A stretch of DNA of 64,000 bases from Bolinopsis microptera (GCF_026151205.1 NC_087077.1:868001-932000); one strand, 5' to 3'; shown: positions 43,717-56,657, counted from the first letter of the stretch. Translations and numbers: made by a program. The notes: generated from the letters alone by a model not told the origin.

Positions 43717-45265
43717 GCTGCATCAAATCTATCAGCATCATGTAACTTCGATCATTAACAGACTCCATTTCATTTCCGACAACTAGCACCTGTTTTCCCT
43801 AGACTTACCAAGTATTAAGTAACTGCATTAGTATTAGGTTAAATTAAAGGCCCTACATCGAACAAGTCTAACAATTAAAACTTAAATGCAAGAGTGCACA
43901 ATTTATCACTAAATATCTTCCTCTTTTAATTCTAATCAACACACGGTTTCGTCTTTGTTTCACCCAATCGTGCTGATAATCAGTAATCATGCACTCTGCA
44001 CTCTAACTTCGAGATGTTTCAAAAGGGCTCCCGACGAGTTGAATTAGATCAATATTTTCTTTTGATACATAGATACTGATTGGGAGGTTCATCATACTAT
44101 TCTTGTCACATGGTAACGATTAACGATTAGCTGATCAGCTTCCAGCATCGACAGGCCGAAATCCATAAATATAATCAGTTGTAATTTAATATTTATCATC
44201 GTCCGGATCATCATAATATTTTAATTTAAAGTTATAATTGAACGGTGTTAAGAAAGATAATTTAAGAGAAATGTTTTGAAAGTGCCTGATTTCGAGTATA
44301 AGATCTGTACTGATACATTAATTTTCAGATTGTTATTATAGTTTATTTGTATTTTTTATATTATCTTATCCGCACAAGTTCGGAAGCCATCTGAACGCTA
44401 TTGCCAGACACAGGCATATATTTATTTTGGGGTATCATGCTCTCAGAAATTTCAACTCAGTCCGATATTATAGTTATACTAACCTGCATTGCATAAGGTT
44501 AATTGTCTCGCAGTCTAGTGCATAAACCTTTTATTTTGTATAAACCCTTTATTTTGATTGGGAAAACTTTAGTTTAATGTGGTTACCGTCTCTAAAGTTG
44601 GCATGATAGTTAATAAACTCTTATCTATTATGTCACTGAAGATGACGCCTTGCAACATGTTTGACGATAGCCTGTAGATTGATAGTTTGATCTAAGTATT
44701 TACAACAATTCATCTAGTTTGATTGATTCAAAGGGAAACAAATTCCTCTCTTATCTATTATGACTATATTTAAATTCAATCCTGTAAAGTGATACTCCTT
44801 TTTTAGTAATTTAAACATGTGTTTTCTCCTTCTGATTTTTAAACTATTACCGGTCACGCTGAATAATAATGACATCAGTGAATTTAAAGCTATCGTTAAC
44901 ATCACTCAGAGAATGCGCGTCTTTAGCGCGTGTCTTGTTGTTATGCATCAATCCTTCGGTAGATCGGCGAGATGCACCACTGTGCCTCACCGAGCTGCGA
45001 AGGATTGACATCGTGAATCAACTTAGATTCATACATTTACCATTTACAGAATTAATAAAGAAATAAGTGCTTACTAGTACTACATACACTTCCGACTTTA
45101 TTTTTAACAATTCAAGATGCGGATTTGAGTTTGAGAGTAAATGTAATGCTCGAATTTGTTTTTATTCGGATTTTTAACGGGTGATACAGTAATTATGGTT
45201 ATTTGAAATTCAATTATTGCGTCGAAGCATGAACTCTGAGCGTCATACTCATAGTGACAGTGTCA
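43717..45265. other. Between PLAT gene and E-Syt gene, nothing coding
   Basis: AT-rich PLAT-gene 3' flank (ATTAAA near 43843). At 44920-45020 a short inverted pair (caatccttcggtagatcggc / gagctgcgaaggattgacat) is shared with the GC-rich repeat families of 27-36 kb. No gene seen. Confidence 0.4.
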
Positions 45266-45343
45266 GTAGGTTTTACTTATAACTTGAAGTTGCATTTCCC
45301 TTTTCGCGCCCGAAATGCAAGGTGTATCAAGTTATAAACCTAC
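45266..45343. repeat. Fold-back hairpin
   Basis: GTAGGTTTTACTTATAACTT ... and AAGTTATAAACCTAC with gcatttc/gaaatgc in the inner stem and a loop ttttcgcgcc. Arms of about 33 bp, possibly a tiny palindromic MITE. Confidence 0.6.
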
Positions 45344-47127
45344 AACGCGAATTGAAGACGGAAATGTACGTACATGGAGGATACAGGGAAACAAAGTTTA
45401 CATGGTAGGGTAGGTGATCATGAAATTATAATTTACGTCAAAACCTGGATTATTTAACTAAGTCCATTGACAGCACTCAACAGCAGTCTGTAATTTAGAC
45501 AAGCTTTCACAAAAAAACGTTGAAAATCGCTAATATCTCAGTTTTCGTCTTTCGCAAGAGCGAATTCGCTCAATTCGTAATTACTTCTCCATTCCTTAAT
45601 ATTTTCGCATGAAACTTTCAGAATCAATAAAGAATCGTATTTTGACTTCACACTAATGATCAGATTTTAGATTGAGGCCCAAATGAAAAATTTTGGGGGC
45701 CAATTTCCAAACTAGTTCTGGCAGAAACATTCTTCACAGTTATCACTCAGGATGTTGCATCACAATATTTGAAATTTTGAGAAGTGTGTGACATTTTTGA
45801 TATCTGGACTGGTTGTAACATAAATTTAATCGATTAGCAAAGAAAATGAGTGGAAAATATTGTGGAGTGCTCCTTCATATATGTTTTTATAGACATTTAG
45901 AACCGTTTCAATGCATCGTGAACACCTTGTATCTTTCGAAACTAATTTCCGCACATCTATAAAATGGGATGATAATGCCACGAAAAATCGTGAAAAATTA
46001 GGATACGTTTAAATTTGAATCCAGACAGGTAATATTGGATTACTGGACGTGCTTATCTTATCTTATCCAGTATGGACGAAACAATGTCAATTTATACACC
46101 GATATTTATATTATAAAAGGTAATATAACCAAGCTGTTTCTCTTAGCGTCAGCTATGTCTATACCCTATAGTTATACTGCGAATACAATCTGCAATTAAA
46201 ACTTAATCTGAAACCTCTACTTATAAGAAAATCATTGTAAACAAGCTTCAGTTTCTTTTTATAGCTTCGAAACGAAACAAAAGAATCTCAATCCTTCAAA
46301 ATCATTATTAATATTATAGGGTGGTTAGCCTCTTATATCTATGTAATTCTATCAAATAATCATGAATACATAGAGTAACACCATCATTAGTTACATTCAA
46401 TTTCATGTGTGTCAGGAAATCCAATCACAATATACTTATAGTACAACGATTAAGAATCTAACTGTAATATTATAGGGCCTTATTATTAAAGGGATATATC
46501 TTATTAAAGGGATATATCTGCAAATTATCAGCTCTCAGTGTCCACGAGTTTTAGTGGATATAATTCCCGGAAGGTATTATAACAAATAATGTCTTCGCTG
46601 CTTCGGGCCGCAACTTCCCTCCAGCAGGCTGTCGGGAATTATCACGTGTAGCCCGGAGAAGCGAAGTATAAAGGTATTATTGTATTATACTCGAAACTCT
46701 GAACATAATTTACTAAACGGATTTTTTTACCGTAAAAACGGTTAAAAGTGTTCCGGTAATGATTGGATTTATTTGTTTGTGTTTTTTGATTGGCCAACAA
46801 TTTCTTAAAACCGCCAATTCTAAATCGTTGCACTATAGTGAAGATTGAATTTTAAAAATTCAAAATTCACAAAATAATATGGGTACTTTAACATATTCAA
46901 TATTAGCACAAACAATACCAATACAATCCGAACATAATCATTTTATATGCCAACAGCTCAAAAGAACACGGAAATAAAAACAATAGTCAAAAATTAAAAA
47001 TTCAGCTGATGCAATAAATGAAATTTAAAAAGCAAACCCATAATGGGGTAATTTCAAATTTTGGACGTCCTAATTGCAAAAACAATATTCCAAGCCAACT
47101 TATGAAGTAACGTCAAACTCTGAAAGC
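45344..47127. other. Intergenic, nothing coding
   Basis: AT-rich. A GC-rich hairpin at 46590-46672 (cttcgctgcttcgggcc / gcccggagaagcgaag) is the only structure noticed. Confidence 0.4.
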
Positions 47128-47135
47128 TATGAGAG

Positions 47136-47521
47136 CAAGGTTGTTAAATACGTATTAGGAGGGAATACGTATTGGAATACGAATACGTATTCCTCCTCGA
47201 AAATTGACGTATTACGAAAAGGTGTGTCGTTCGCAAAAAATGTTATCTTATCGGATTATCCATGAAATTTGATTACAAATTTAAGTTATCATGTATAAGT
47301 TCTGCACTCCTTTATTTAATGCATGATCAATGATGAGGGTGGCGCGCAGCTGTAATGTTTAATTTTGACAAATCAGCGTATTACGGCGTATTATGGCGTA
47401 TTCGTGGACGTATTTAACAATCCATAGAAATTACCGTATTCCGGCGTATTACGACGTATTCTTTATTAGAACCGAATACGTCGTATTCTTTCACGAAAAT
47501 TTGACGTATTTAACAACCTTG
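47136..47521. mobile_element. hAT-type MITE, TSD TATGAGAG
   Basis: Inverted ends CAAGGTTGTTAAATACGT and ACGTATTTAACAACCTTG; perfect 8-bp duplication TATGAGAG at 47128-47135 and 47522-47529. The interior is dense in tacgtatt/aatacgta words. A truncated relative lies at 21893-22086. Confidence 0.85.
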
Positions 47522-47795
47522 TATGAGAGGAGCTAAAGAAGGTGAATTATTTGTAGGAATGTGATTTGAAGAGACGTTTTCGGAGGAATGTTTTCTTCTC
47601 TTTATGGCCATGATCCCCCGTAGATTTATTTCTTTTACTCAGATCCTAAATGTAATAGCAATATTACATTTTCAACGGTCGCTTTTAAACTAAGTTAACC
47701 AAATATAAAATCAATTACAAAATAAAAAGATTAAAAATATTCAGTGAATTTATTAGTCTTTTCATTTGATCTGAATGAACAACCCTGATAAGCTA

Positions 47796-49128
47796 ATTAC
47801 TGAGCAGCCCAGGAACTAACCGGGACGGTACTTACTGAGCAGCCCAGGAACTAACCGGGACGGTACTTACTGAGCAGCCCAGGAACTAACCGGGACGGTA
47901 CTTACTGAGCAGCCCAGGAACTAACCGGGACGGTACTTACTGAGCAGCCCAGGAACTAACCGGGACGGTACTTACTGAGCAGCCCAGGAACTAACCGGGA
48001 CGGTACTTACTGAGCAGCCCAGGAACTAACCGGGACGGTACTTACTGAGCAGCCCAGGAACTAACCGGGACGGTACTTACTGAGCAGCCCAGGAACTAAC
48101 CGGGACGGTACTTACTGAGCAGCCCAGGAACTAACCGGGACGGTACTTACTGAGCAGCCCAGGAACTAACCGGGACGGTACTTACTGAGCAGCCCAGGAA
48201 CTAACCGGGACGGTACTTACTGAGCAGCCCAGGAACTAACCGGGACGGTACTTACTGAGCAGCCCAGGAACTAACCGGGACGGTACTTACTGAGCAGCCC
48301 AGGAACTAACCGGGACGGTACTTACTGAGCAGCCCAGGAACTAACCGGGACGGTACTTACTGAGCAGCCCAGGAACTAACCGGGACGGTACTTACTGAGC
48401 AGCCCAGGAACTAACCGGGACGGTACTTACTGAGCAGCCCAGGAACTAACCGGGACGGTACTTACTGAGCAGCCCAGGAACTAACCGGGACGGTACTTAC
48501 TGAGCAGCCCAGGAACTAACCGGGACGGTACTTACTGAGCAGCCCAGGAACTAACCGGGACGGTACTTACTGAGCAGCCCAGGAACTAACCGGGACGGTA
48601 CTTACTGAGCAGCCCAGGAACTAACCGGGACGGTACTTACTGAGCAGCCCAGGAACTAACCGGGACGGTACTTACTGAGCAGCCCAGGAACTAACCGGGA
48701 CGGTACTTACTGAGCAGCCCAGGAACTAACCGGGACGGTACTTACTGAGCAGCCCAGGAACTAACCGGGACGGTACTTACTGAGCAGCCCAGGAACTAAC
48801 CGGGACGGTACTTACTGAGCAGCCCAGGAACTAACCGGGACGGTACTTACTGAGCAGCCCAGGAACTAACCGGGACGGTACTTACTGAGCAGCCCAGGAA
48901 CTAACCGGGACGGTACTTACTGAGCAGCCCAGGAACTAACCGGGACGGTACTTACTGAGCAGCCCAGGAACTAACCGGGACGGTACTTACTGAGCAGCCC
49001 AGGAACTAACCGGGACGGTACTTACTGAGCAGCCCAGGAACTAACCGGGACGGTACTTACTGAGCAGCCCAGGAACTAACCGGGACGGTAGAATTACTGA
49101 GCAGCCCAGGAACTAACCGGGACGGTAG
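47796..49128. repeat. 35-bp minisatellite, about 38 near-identical units
   Basis: Unit on + strand: cttactgagcagcccaggaa followed by ctaaccgggacggta. About 38 copies from 47796 to 49128 look identical except at both ends (attactgag at the left, gaattactgag at the right). On the minus strand, the sense of the E-Syt gene, each unit contains gctgctCAGTAAGTacc: a perfect GTAAGT and an in-frame TAA after CAG. The unit corresponds to the end of a candidate last exon of E-Syt (49094-49167). An AATAAA for that strand lies near 47745, so the array could be 3' UTR. Confidence 0.9.
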
Positions 49129-49217
49129 GAGATGAAGGTCGACGTATCTCCCCACTCAGCTGTATACCTCTAAATATAACAGAGACAGATATCTCACCTG
49201 CCTTCTCTCCAGGCTTT
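49094..49217 (-). CDS. Candidate terminal exons of the E-Syt-like gene
   Basis: Two small minus-strand exons could follow 49417-49626 if the donor gtttgt after FLKK is used: a 20-nt exon 49198-49217 and an exon 49094-49167 ending CAG TAA. Phases 2-1-1 agree. The product would continue the second C2 domain as AGIQLSGEIRRPSS, plausible for the last strand, and end WAAQ. Acceptors are weak, so the simpler reading, with the protein ending at the TAA at 49417-49419, stays possible. Confidence 0.35.
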
Positions 49218-49416
49218 CTTATTAAATCGTACCTACGATGTGATTAATACAATACAAATACTTAGAACCTAACCTGGAATTAGAAACTAAAACTAGCTAA
49301 ATCTACCAAACTATAATATCTGTTTGCTAAGAACGAAGAGGCTGAAAACAAAACTTACGATTAAGGTATACCATATCATATAGCTAGAGCTGAATAAGGT
49401 TAAATAATCCAGATAA

Positions 49417-52400
49417 TTAAAGCCTTAAGGTTAAATTTCTAACAAACTTTTTTAAGAAGTTGTAAGCGTTGGTAGAAGGTAGGTCCACTTGAGTGTAACC
49501 TAGGAAGTCATCAGTTCCAATATCATCAGCATCGTAGAGCTCCAACTTAACTGATACTACAGTGTTTATGTCTATCACTGTTCGCTCAAATATGTCGTTG
49601 AAAACTGGATTCAGTGTCTTAGGGACCTATAGATTGTTAATGATATTGAAATAGTTAATGATATTGAAATAGTTAATGATATTGAAATAGTTAATGATAT
49701 TGAAATAGTTAATGATATTGAAATAGTTAATTGCATTAAAATAGTGAATGATATAAAAATAGTGAATGCCATTGAAATATTGTTCGGATTTTTAACAGCT
49801 GCTAGGCGATGAAACAAATCATCTTAAAATGGTGTTCAGCGAATGGAAGGTAAAAATAAAAAGTGATTCCTAAATCCTATAGCAGAGTTAGCAGTACCAG
49901 TTCAAATACTCCAGTTTGACGTGAACCACCCCTCTCTCCCTCAATAGAAACTAACCGTTTTGGAACGATGTTCCAGTTCACCGTTAATGAACAGCTTGAC
50001 GTACGGATCACTTTTACCGTTGAAGTCCTCACTAATAAGATCTGTAGCATAGTGGGTGTGGATCTGGAGAACCCCGCTAGGAGATCCCAGGATGGGTATT
50101 GGTTTTAACTTGCTGCCTCCCATCGCTTGTTCCTCTCCCACTACTACTCTGTAGTCTGAGATTATGCCACGTTTTAAGAATGCTTTGTTATCTGACGCTA
50201 TTAATTTCTAAAGGTTTTTTAAAGATGTGCGACCAATTCTCAGAACTCTTTGTCATACAATTTTCTTCAGTGCCAAATATTTAATATCTATTCTAGATGA
50301 TAATCGACTACGTAATGAAGTTTCTCGATTATTTTGTATGGTTAATAATACCCACGCATCACTAAAAATCGACTAAATAATAAAATTTCTAGATTCTTTT
50401 TAAACGTAAATAATACCCACGCACCAGTAACATCAGTATTGACTTGGTGTATAGGCACCATTGGAAGGACCTCTATTTTAGCGTTCACTTTCAGTCCAAC
50501 ATTCTTTGACCGGTTTTCCAAAGTTCTCTCAATAACTGCATCTCGAAATGCCTCCAACAAAATTATCTGTATTGATAAATTTGAAGTGTGAATAATTTTA
50601 CCGATATTACCAATATTACCAATAACTTTCAGATAATTTTTGTCCGTTTGACAAATTTTATAGAACAATTATAAACCTCGTAAAATGTTAGCACATTCTC
50701 GCGATAACAAACTAGATATCCTAACCTCAGTAGAAACGTATTTATTAGAAGATATGAACTGTCCGGAGAGGGCCTGGATATGGTTACACTTCTGAACCGA
50801 CACTTTCAGGACCTCATCGTAATCATACACGAACATGTTGAACATTTTCACAGTCCGAGATGAGTCGTTACTCAGGAGAACTACTGTTTCTCGTTCTGCG
50901 TTTTGCGTCTTCACCTGTTAAATACAAATTTAAAGGATGATGGGGAACGTTTATCTAGGGGGTCGGTTCAGTTTTGGAAGGTTTTAACTTAAGAGAGGGG
51001 AATGTGTTCAGAGAGCTTGGAACATTTCAACTTTAAGTTTAAAGGAACTTGGTTAGATATAGATTTAATGGAGTACAATTTCACTAGAATACTCTAATAG
51101 TAGGGTTAGTCATTTTAAATGATAGAAACGTTTCAGACGAGAAATATAGCTCAAAGTCTACACTGTGTACGAGTATTGTCTTTGATCTAGTTTTAAAATA
51201 TCCTAGCGATAGAAACTCAAGAGCATAAACCACATAAATATGACGTGTTAGATAATCACGTGTTTGCATTCTGAATAGAGCTGATAAGGGGAAGTGATTG
51301 TTATTAAATCTACAATTTTCAGGGGAAGCCTGAATGTTATCAATGTTGATTTTGCTGCAGATTCACAGATTGGTGCGTTGTTCATGAAAATGGAAACATA
51401 TTACTGGATTAGAGTGAAGTCAGTCAGTTATGAGTTATATTTCCCTTTTTCGGCTGTTAATCAGATTCATTCGTTTTAAGATAAGAACATAAACACTTTG
51501 CAATCATTTGACCTCCAAACAATGTTAGCACTGAAAATTATCTTATCTGCATATTTGCACCGGAAATTGGACCTTTGAAGTTAATTTGAAAATTCGCATG
51601 TCGTAATGCAATATCAATTCAATTTCAACTCCCCTGCATATCCAACAATCAGTCTATAATTCAGCGGGACTCGTCTAATGGATGGTCATGGGTGCTCAAC
51701 TCAATATACACTATACAGTGCATATTTATTTCAGGACCCTTGACCGGCCGTTAGATAATGCACTCGTGATCAGATCACGCGATGTGGCAAACAATGTGTT
51801 TCTTTATAAAGGAGTAGGAGAAGTGTACTCCTGTTATTGGTTCTAACCTCACAGCTGTGAAAGACTAAAGTAAGGTATCACTGCTAGAGGTCATCTTTAC
51901 TAAGTCTGGATGTTTTACCTTGATTTGAAGGTCCTGATGGTACATAGTCCCTGTGTAAGATAGCAGGTACATTTCAATATCAACTAACAGTACTCCAATT
52001 GCTAAAGAGGGGTTCCGGGGGATAATGAGAGTTTCAACTGCATCCTGGTAATTAATTAATTAATTAAGATATCCTGTTCTTCTTAATTGTCATTGATTAT
52101 GCATTTCGTCGAGAAAATCGAATGATTTCACACCAACAATTTTGATTCCACCAAACGTTAAAGCTGCATTGTACTGAAAAGAACAAACCTTTTGAAAATC
52201 AAGATATATCCGTCCTGGGAAGACTAACATTTTAGCCACACTATCCTCAATAATATTCCTTATCCAATCCTTGAGTCCAGGAAGTATGTCCATATCCAGG
52301 TTCGTAAGGAACTCAATGTTGAAGTCTACCTGGAAGTAAACGAAATGTGGGTGTTCAAGAAAATGCCTCATATCTTAGTTGAAACGTGTTTCAACTAAAT

Positions 52401-54427
52401 TATTGAACGTGATTGTTAACGATTGGCAAAAGAGTGTCAATAAAAATGGTTTTCAGGATTGACACAAAAATTGAACCACAAAAATTGAACCACAAAAATT
52501 GAACCACTAAAAGTAGCCAGTTCCAGCGATAGTTTCCTTGCTATATTAGCAAAAGTTATCAACGAATCCTTAAGTACAGGCATATTTCCACAGGCCCTTA
52601 AAATTGCCAAAGTAACTCCCATCCATAAAGGAGGCTCTAAACTTGACGTTGAAAATTATAGACCCATCTCTCTCTTAGGTTCCTTCTCAAAAATCTACGA
52701 AAAACTGATGCACCGACGTGTCTTAGAATTTCTCAACAAAAATAGTTCTTTATTCGAAAATCAGTATGGGTTCCGTCCAGGAAGGTCCTGTGAACATGCT
52801 CTTCTTAATGCACAAAGTACAATTTTACACTCTCTTAGCAAAAACCAAATTTCACTACTGCTATTATTAGATTACAGTAAAGCGTTTGACGTCCTGGATC
52901 ATGCTACACTGCTAAATAAATTACAGCACTACGGCATCCGGGGAATAGCTCTAAAGTGGTTTGAGTCATACCTAAGTGATAGAAGCCAATATGTAGCAAT
53001 AAACAATTCACATTCGTCCCACAAGCCTATTGTGCATGGTGTTCCACAAGGGAGCATACTAGGTCCCTTACTTTTCGTCATATACATCAACGATCTTCCC
53101 GGTATTTCTAACATGATGGTAAAATTCATACTTTATGCAGACGATGCAAATATCATTATTAACGGTTCCAATGTCCAAGAACTAATGCTAAGGGTCAACC
53201 AACTAACGGAAACATTATCACGGTGGGTTAATAGCAACGGATTAGCACTAAATCTAAAAAAGACGTGTTATATGATTTTCTCGAAAAAGCGCATAGAACC
53301 ATCATTGATTAAAGTACAAATAGAAAATACAGTATTAGAACGTAAAACTGAAGCCCGGTTTCTTGGTGTAATTGTAGATGAAAAGCTTAACTGGAGTAGC
53401 CACATAAAAGCACTGAGGAGCAAGATGTCAAGATTTATTGGGGTGATGTACAGGATAAAACATAAATTGCCAATGAAGGCCCGTTTACAGATTTTCCAAA
53501 GTTTTGTTCAGTCCCATTTAAACTTCTGCTCACTTGTCTGGGGATTTGCTTCAAAATCTCTTATAGAATCTCTTTTTGCTAAACAAAAACAAGGTATGAG
53601 GGCAGTTATGGCCGGAAATGTGAACTACTACTACAAGGACGGAAAACTGCCAGAGCACACAAAACTAGCATTTAAAGAACACGAGGTCTTAACCGTTCAA
53701 GGGGTTATCGTTAAAAACGCACTTATTTTACTGCACAAAGTTCGAAATATGTCTAGTTTGTTACCTAAATCGATTTCAGAACTTTTCCCTCCTAACACAC
53801 CCAAACAAGGAACGACACACGAACAAAACTTAGACTGGTTATCAATTTACTCACAGACTGACCTGAGATCTAGCATCTTTTATAAAGGCCCAATGCTCGC
53901 TATTTCAGAGCATAACACTCGCATTACATGCCCATCCAGTATATTTTCTATCAACATATATAAGAATTCGTCAAAAAAAGTACTACTAGACTTGCAAAGT
54001 GCTGGCTGCAACGACGAATGGCCACCATTTTTACTCCACAACCTACCTGGATTACGTAAATCACAAAGAACATAGTCAATAATCACTCAAAACCAAACTC
54101 ATACAGCTCAAATTAAACAATCTGAATCAGGACAACATTTCTAACCACCTGCCATTCTAACAGCACATTCCTTATTTCACTGCCACATAGCGCATATCTA
54201 CACTGATAACACACCTAATTGCGGTGAGGCAGCATCATAAAGTTACCAATATCAAATATGTTTGCAGATCAGGGCCAGTCGACTCGACCAATAAAATTTT
54301 AATCGAATAGTTTTAATAGATAACATCACAATTATAATCTGCGTGCCCCTCGGGGATGAATATTTAACTTATTTCAATTATATATTACTTTTGAGTAAAC
54401 ATTGGCTGGTACTACGGACCAGTCCCC

Positions 54428-54467
<40 letters not shown>

Positions 54468-56530
54468 TGAAGACAAACCTTTGGTCGCTCCATCAGAGTG
54501 ATAAAGACACGAGTGATGCAGGGGAAGACCTTACCTTTGGTCGCTCCATCAGAGTGATAAAGACACGAGTGATGCAGGGGAAGACCTTACCTTTGGTCGC
54601 TCCATCAGAGTGATAAAGACACGAGTGATGCAGGGGAAGGCCTTACCTTTGGTCGCTCCATCAGAGTGATAAAGATACGAGTGATGCAGGGGAAGGCCTT
54701 ACCTTTGGTCGCTCCATCAGAGTGATAAAGACACGAGTGATGCAGGGGAAGGCCTTACCTTTGGTCGCTCCATCAGAGTGATAAAGACACGAGTGATGCA
54801 GGGGAAGGCCTTACCTTTGGTCGCTCCATCAGAGTGATAAAGACACGAGTGATGCAGGGGAAGGCCTTACCTTTGGTCGCTCCATCAGAGTGATAAAGAC
54901 ACGAGTGATGCAGGGGAAGGCTTACCTTTGGTCGCTCCATCAGAGTGATAAAGACACGAGTGATGCAGGGGAAGGCTTACCTTTGGTCGCTCCATCAGAG
55001 TGATAAAGACACGAGTGATGCAGGGGAAGGCTTTAGTTTTGTCTAGCTCCACCACAAATTTACACTTCCCACAGTAATGCACGTCCTTCAACAGCACGTC
55101 TATACTCAAGTTCTTTATCTTAAATTCAACCTAAATGTATCTGGTGTCATCAAGATTCAAGATCATAAAACAAGATGTGCTAAATCACAACACATTAATT
55201 TACAGTCTTACTAATACTGTCTATAACAATGATTTGTTGTCCTACCTTGAGCAGCATTCATCCCACATTCCTCTGTACGAACCTTGAACATCATCTTAAA
55301 GTCGTTAGAGCTAATAACGGGTCGCATCTCCAGAATGTAGAATCGTTTAGGATTGTAGGAGCCAGGCTCAGGGCTCCCTCCGTTGGTATCGTGCTGTGAT
55401 TCAGATCTTGTATCAGATCCCGTCACTCCCTCTATTACTGGAGTTGAAGTTCCGAAATCAAACTGCCTGGAAAAGTGGAAATGTGGAAATGTCACGAGTT
55501 GAAACTACGTGAACAGAGACAATTAATTGAACCCCTTCATTTCTGCCGTTTTCCGGGACAAAAATATTTTCAACTGTAAAAATCGACGATACAAATTTGT
55601 TAACCCTCCTCTAAAAAAGTGATTTCAATTTCCGGCACCATCCGGAAAGAGTTTACACCACTAAAAAAAACTCACGTAAGAACAATCTTAGATATGTATC
55701 CAGGTTTGACCTCAGCAAGAATCGGATCTAACATCTCCTTCATCTTTACGAAAATAGCATTTCTATTGGTCTCGTAAAACAGTTTTATCATCAGGTTCAA
55801 CCAATTCATGCTCTCTGGTCGTGATATCCTACCTAGGAGAACTTCACATTTTTGTTAAGGAACGTGCTAACGTAAGTCAGCTGATTCACCATATTTTGTC
55901 ACGCCCATGGTACGTGATAAAAAACCAGCTGAAAATGGAATTAATCACGTACGTGGGGAATTTTCTTCCCACGAAAAACAATTAATCACACACATTACGG
56001 AGGGGCCTGGGAACTGATAAATTATTATATTTATCTAGTCAATTATTATAGACTCTAAACATCCTGAAAAACACGTCCGGATGTCCCGCTGATAAAAAGG
56101 AGGAAGTTAACAAGCCTTACCATCAGGCGTGAGATGTTTGCTGTTGCTCCTCATGAACTCCTGTCTCCGCTCCTCGAACGGTCTGTACCTGCAGTATCAT
56201 GATACTGAAGCTCTAGATTCAAGTAATTAAGTAATTAATTAAGTAATTGCTGGATAGCTAGCACTGTGATCATGGGTCTCATTTCGTGATTCTGTCAAGG
56301 TCTGAAAACTTTATAAATCAGGGAAATCAGAACTTTTCTTGGAAGTATTTAAAAGCTCTACTGATATCTAGAATAGTGATATCTACAAATAAACAGAAAA
56401 CAAGACTAACTTTTTCTTCTTCTTAAGGAAGAGCAGAGCGAAGAGGGTGAGGGAAAGGGCTATGACGGCCCCCAAACCCCCACTTATGAGAGCGACGTAC
56501 AGCCATGCCATAAAGAGATGGCTCAAGGAC
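49417..56530 (-). CDS. ESYT: Extended synaptotagmin-like protein (SMP + C2 domains)
   Basis: ER-anchored lipid-transfer tether. Minus-strand exons in order: 56411-56530 (ATG at 56511), 56121-56188, 55676-55832, 55283-55466, 54981-55130, 52189-52329, 51919-52044, 50726-50914, 50425-50566, 49956-50207 and 49417-49626. Phases agree except 50425-50566 to 49956-50207, where the exact junction is open. The first exon is a membrane segment (ALISGGLGAVIALSLTLFAL) ending KKKKK. The SMP domain runs from SMNWLNLMIKLFYE through FITLMERPK|VDFNIEF to LPGLKDWIRNIIEDSVA. A degenerate C2 follows (GVLLVDIEMYLLS, VLKVSVQKC). The last C2 is canonical: DFNGKSDPYVKLFING, SKT|VPKTLNPVFND and LYDADDIGTDDFLG, so the Ca2+ aspartates are present. 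A LINE sits in the 52330-54980 intron. An upstream non-coding exon is likely. Only two C2 domains are visible. Confidence 0.8.
49629..49790. repeat. 18-bp tandem repeat in an E-Syt intron
   Basis: About nine units of ttaatgatattgaaatag, diverging toward the right end, directly beside the 49417-49626 exon. Confidence 0.85.
52463..54462 (+). mobile_element. LINE (jockey/CR1-type), 5'-truncated, 2.0 kb, TSD AGGATTGA
   Basis: The element ends in a 35-base A run (54428-54462) and is flanked by AGGATTGA at 52455-52462 and 54463-54470. The RT frame is open from about 52513 to 54075: VTPIHKGGSKLDVENYRPIS, QYGFRPGRSCEHAL, the Asp of LDYSKAFD, HGVPQGSILGPLLF and YADD with both catalytic aspartates, then the C-terminal region FLGVIVDEKLNWSSHIK. 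No stop interrupts RT, so the insertion is young. The endonuclease half is missing through 5' truncation. It sits antisense in the E-Syt intron, its tail abutting the 56-bp minisatellite. Confidence 0.9.
54471..55030. repeat. 56-bp minisatellite spanning an exon-intron border
   Basis: About ten units of 55-56 bp (ttacctttggtcgctccatc ... gatgcaggggaaggcc). On the minus strand each unit is the last roughly 49 bases of the E-Syt exon 54981-55130 plus its donor, ...CGACCAAAG|GTAAG. Donor-like borders fall at 54981, 54926, 54871, 54815, 54759, 54703, 54647, 54591 and 54535 (all GTAAG) and near 54479 (GTTTG). Only the first keeps the known frame; readthrough shifts frame and meets stops. Confidence 0.9.
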
Positions 56531-56657
56531 CTGTTCACATGACACGGTAGGGGACACGGACCAGTTACATGGACTAGGGAGGAGAAGGGGTATCAGAATA
56601 GTGATCACTGTGCACCACTTCCCAGAGCTGATAACTAACATGAGATTTGACACTCTG

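Noticed and set aside
47796-49128. CRISPR-like array of direct repeats
   Set aside because: Units are contiguous 35-bp copies with no variable spacers, in animal DNA; it is a minisatellite. The same applies to 63365-64000.
55246-55282. Longer version of the E-Syt exon ending at CAAG|GTAGGA
   Set aside because: That donor leaves phase 1 and cannot join the next exon in frame; the GTTCGT donor at 55282 gives phase 0. The same donor type is used in YLPM1 exon 13.
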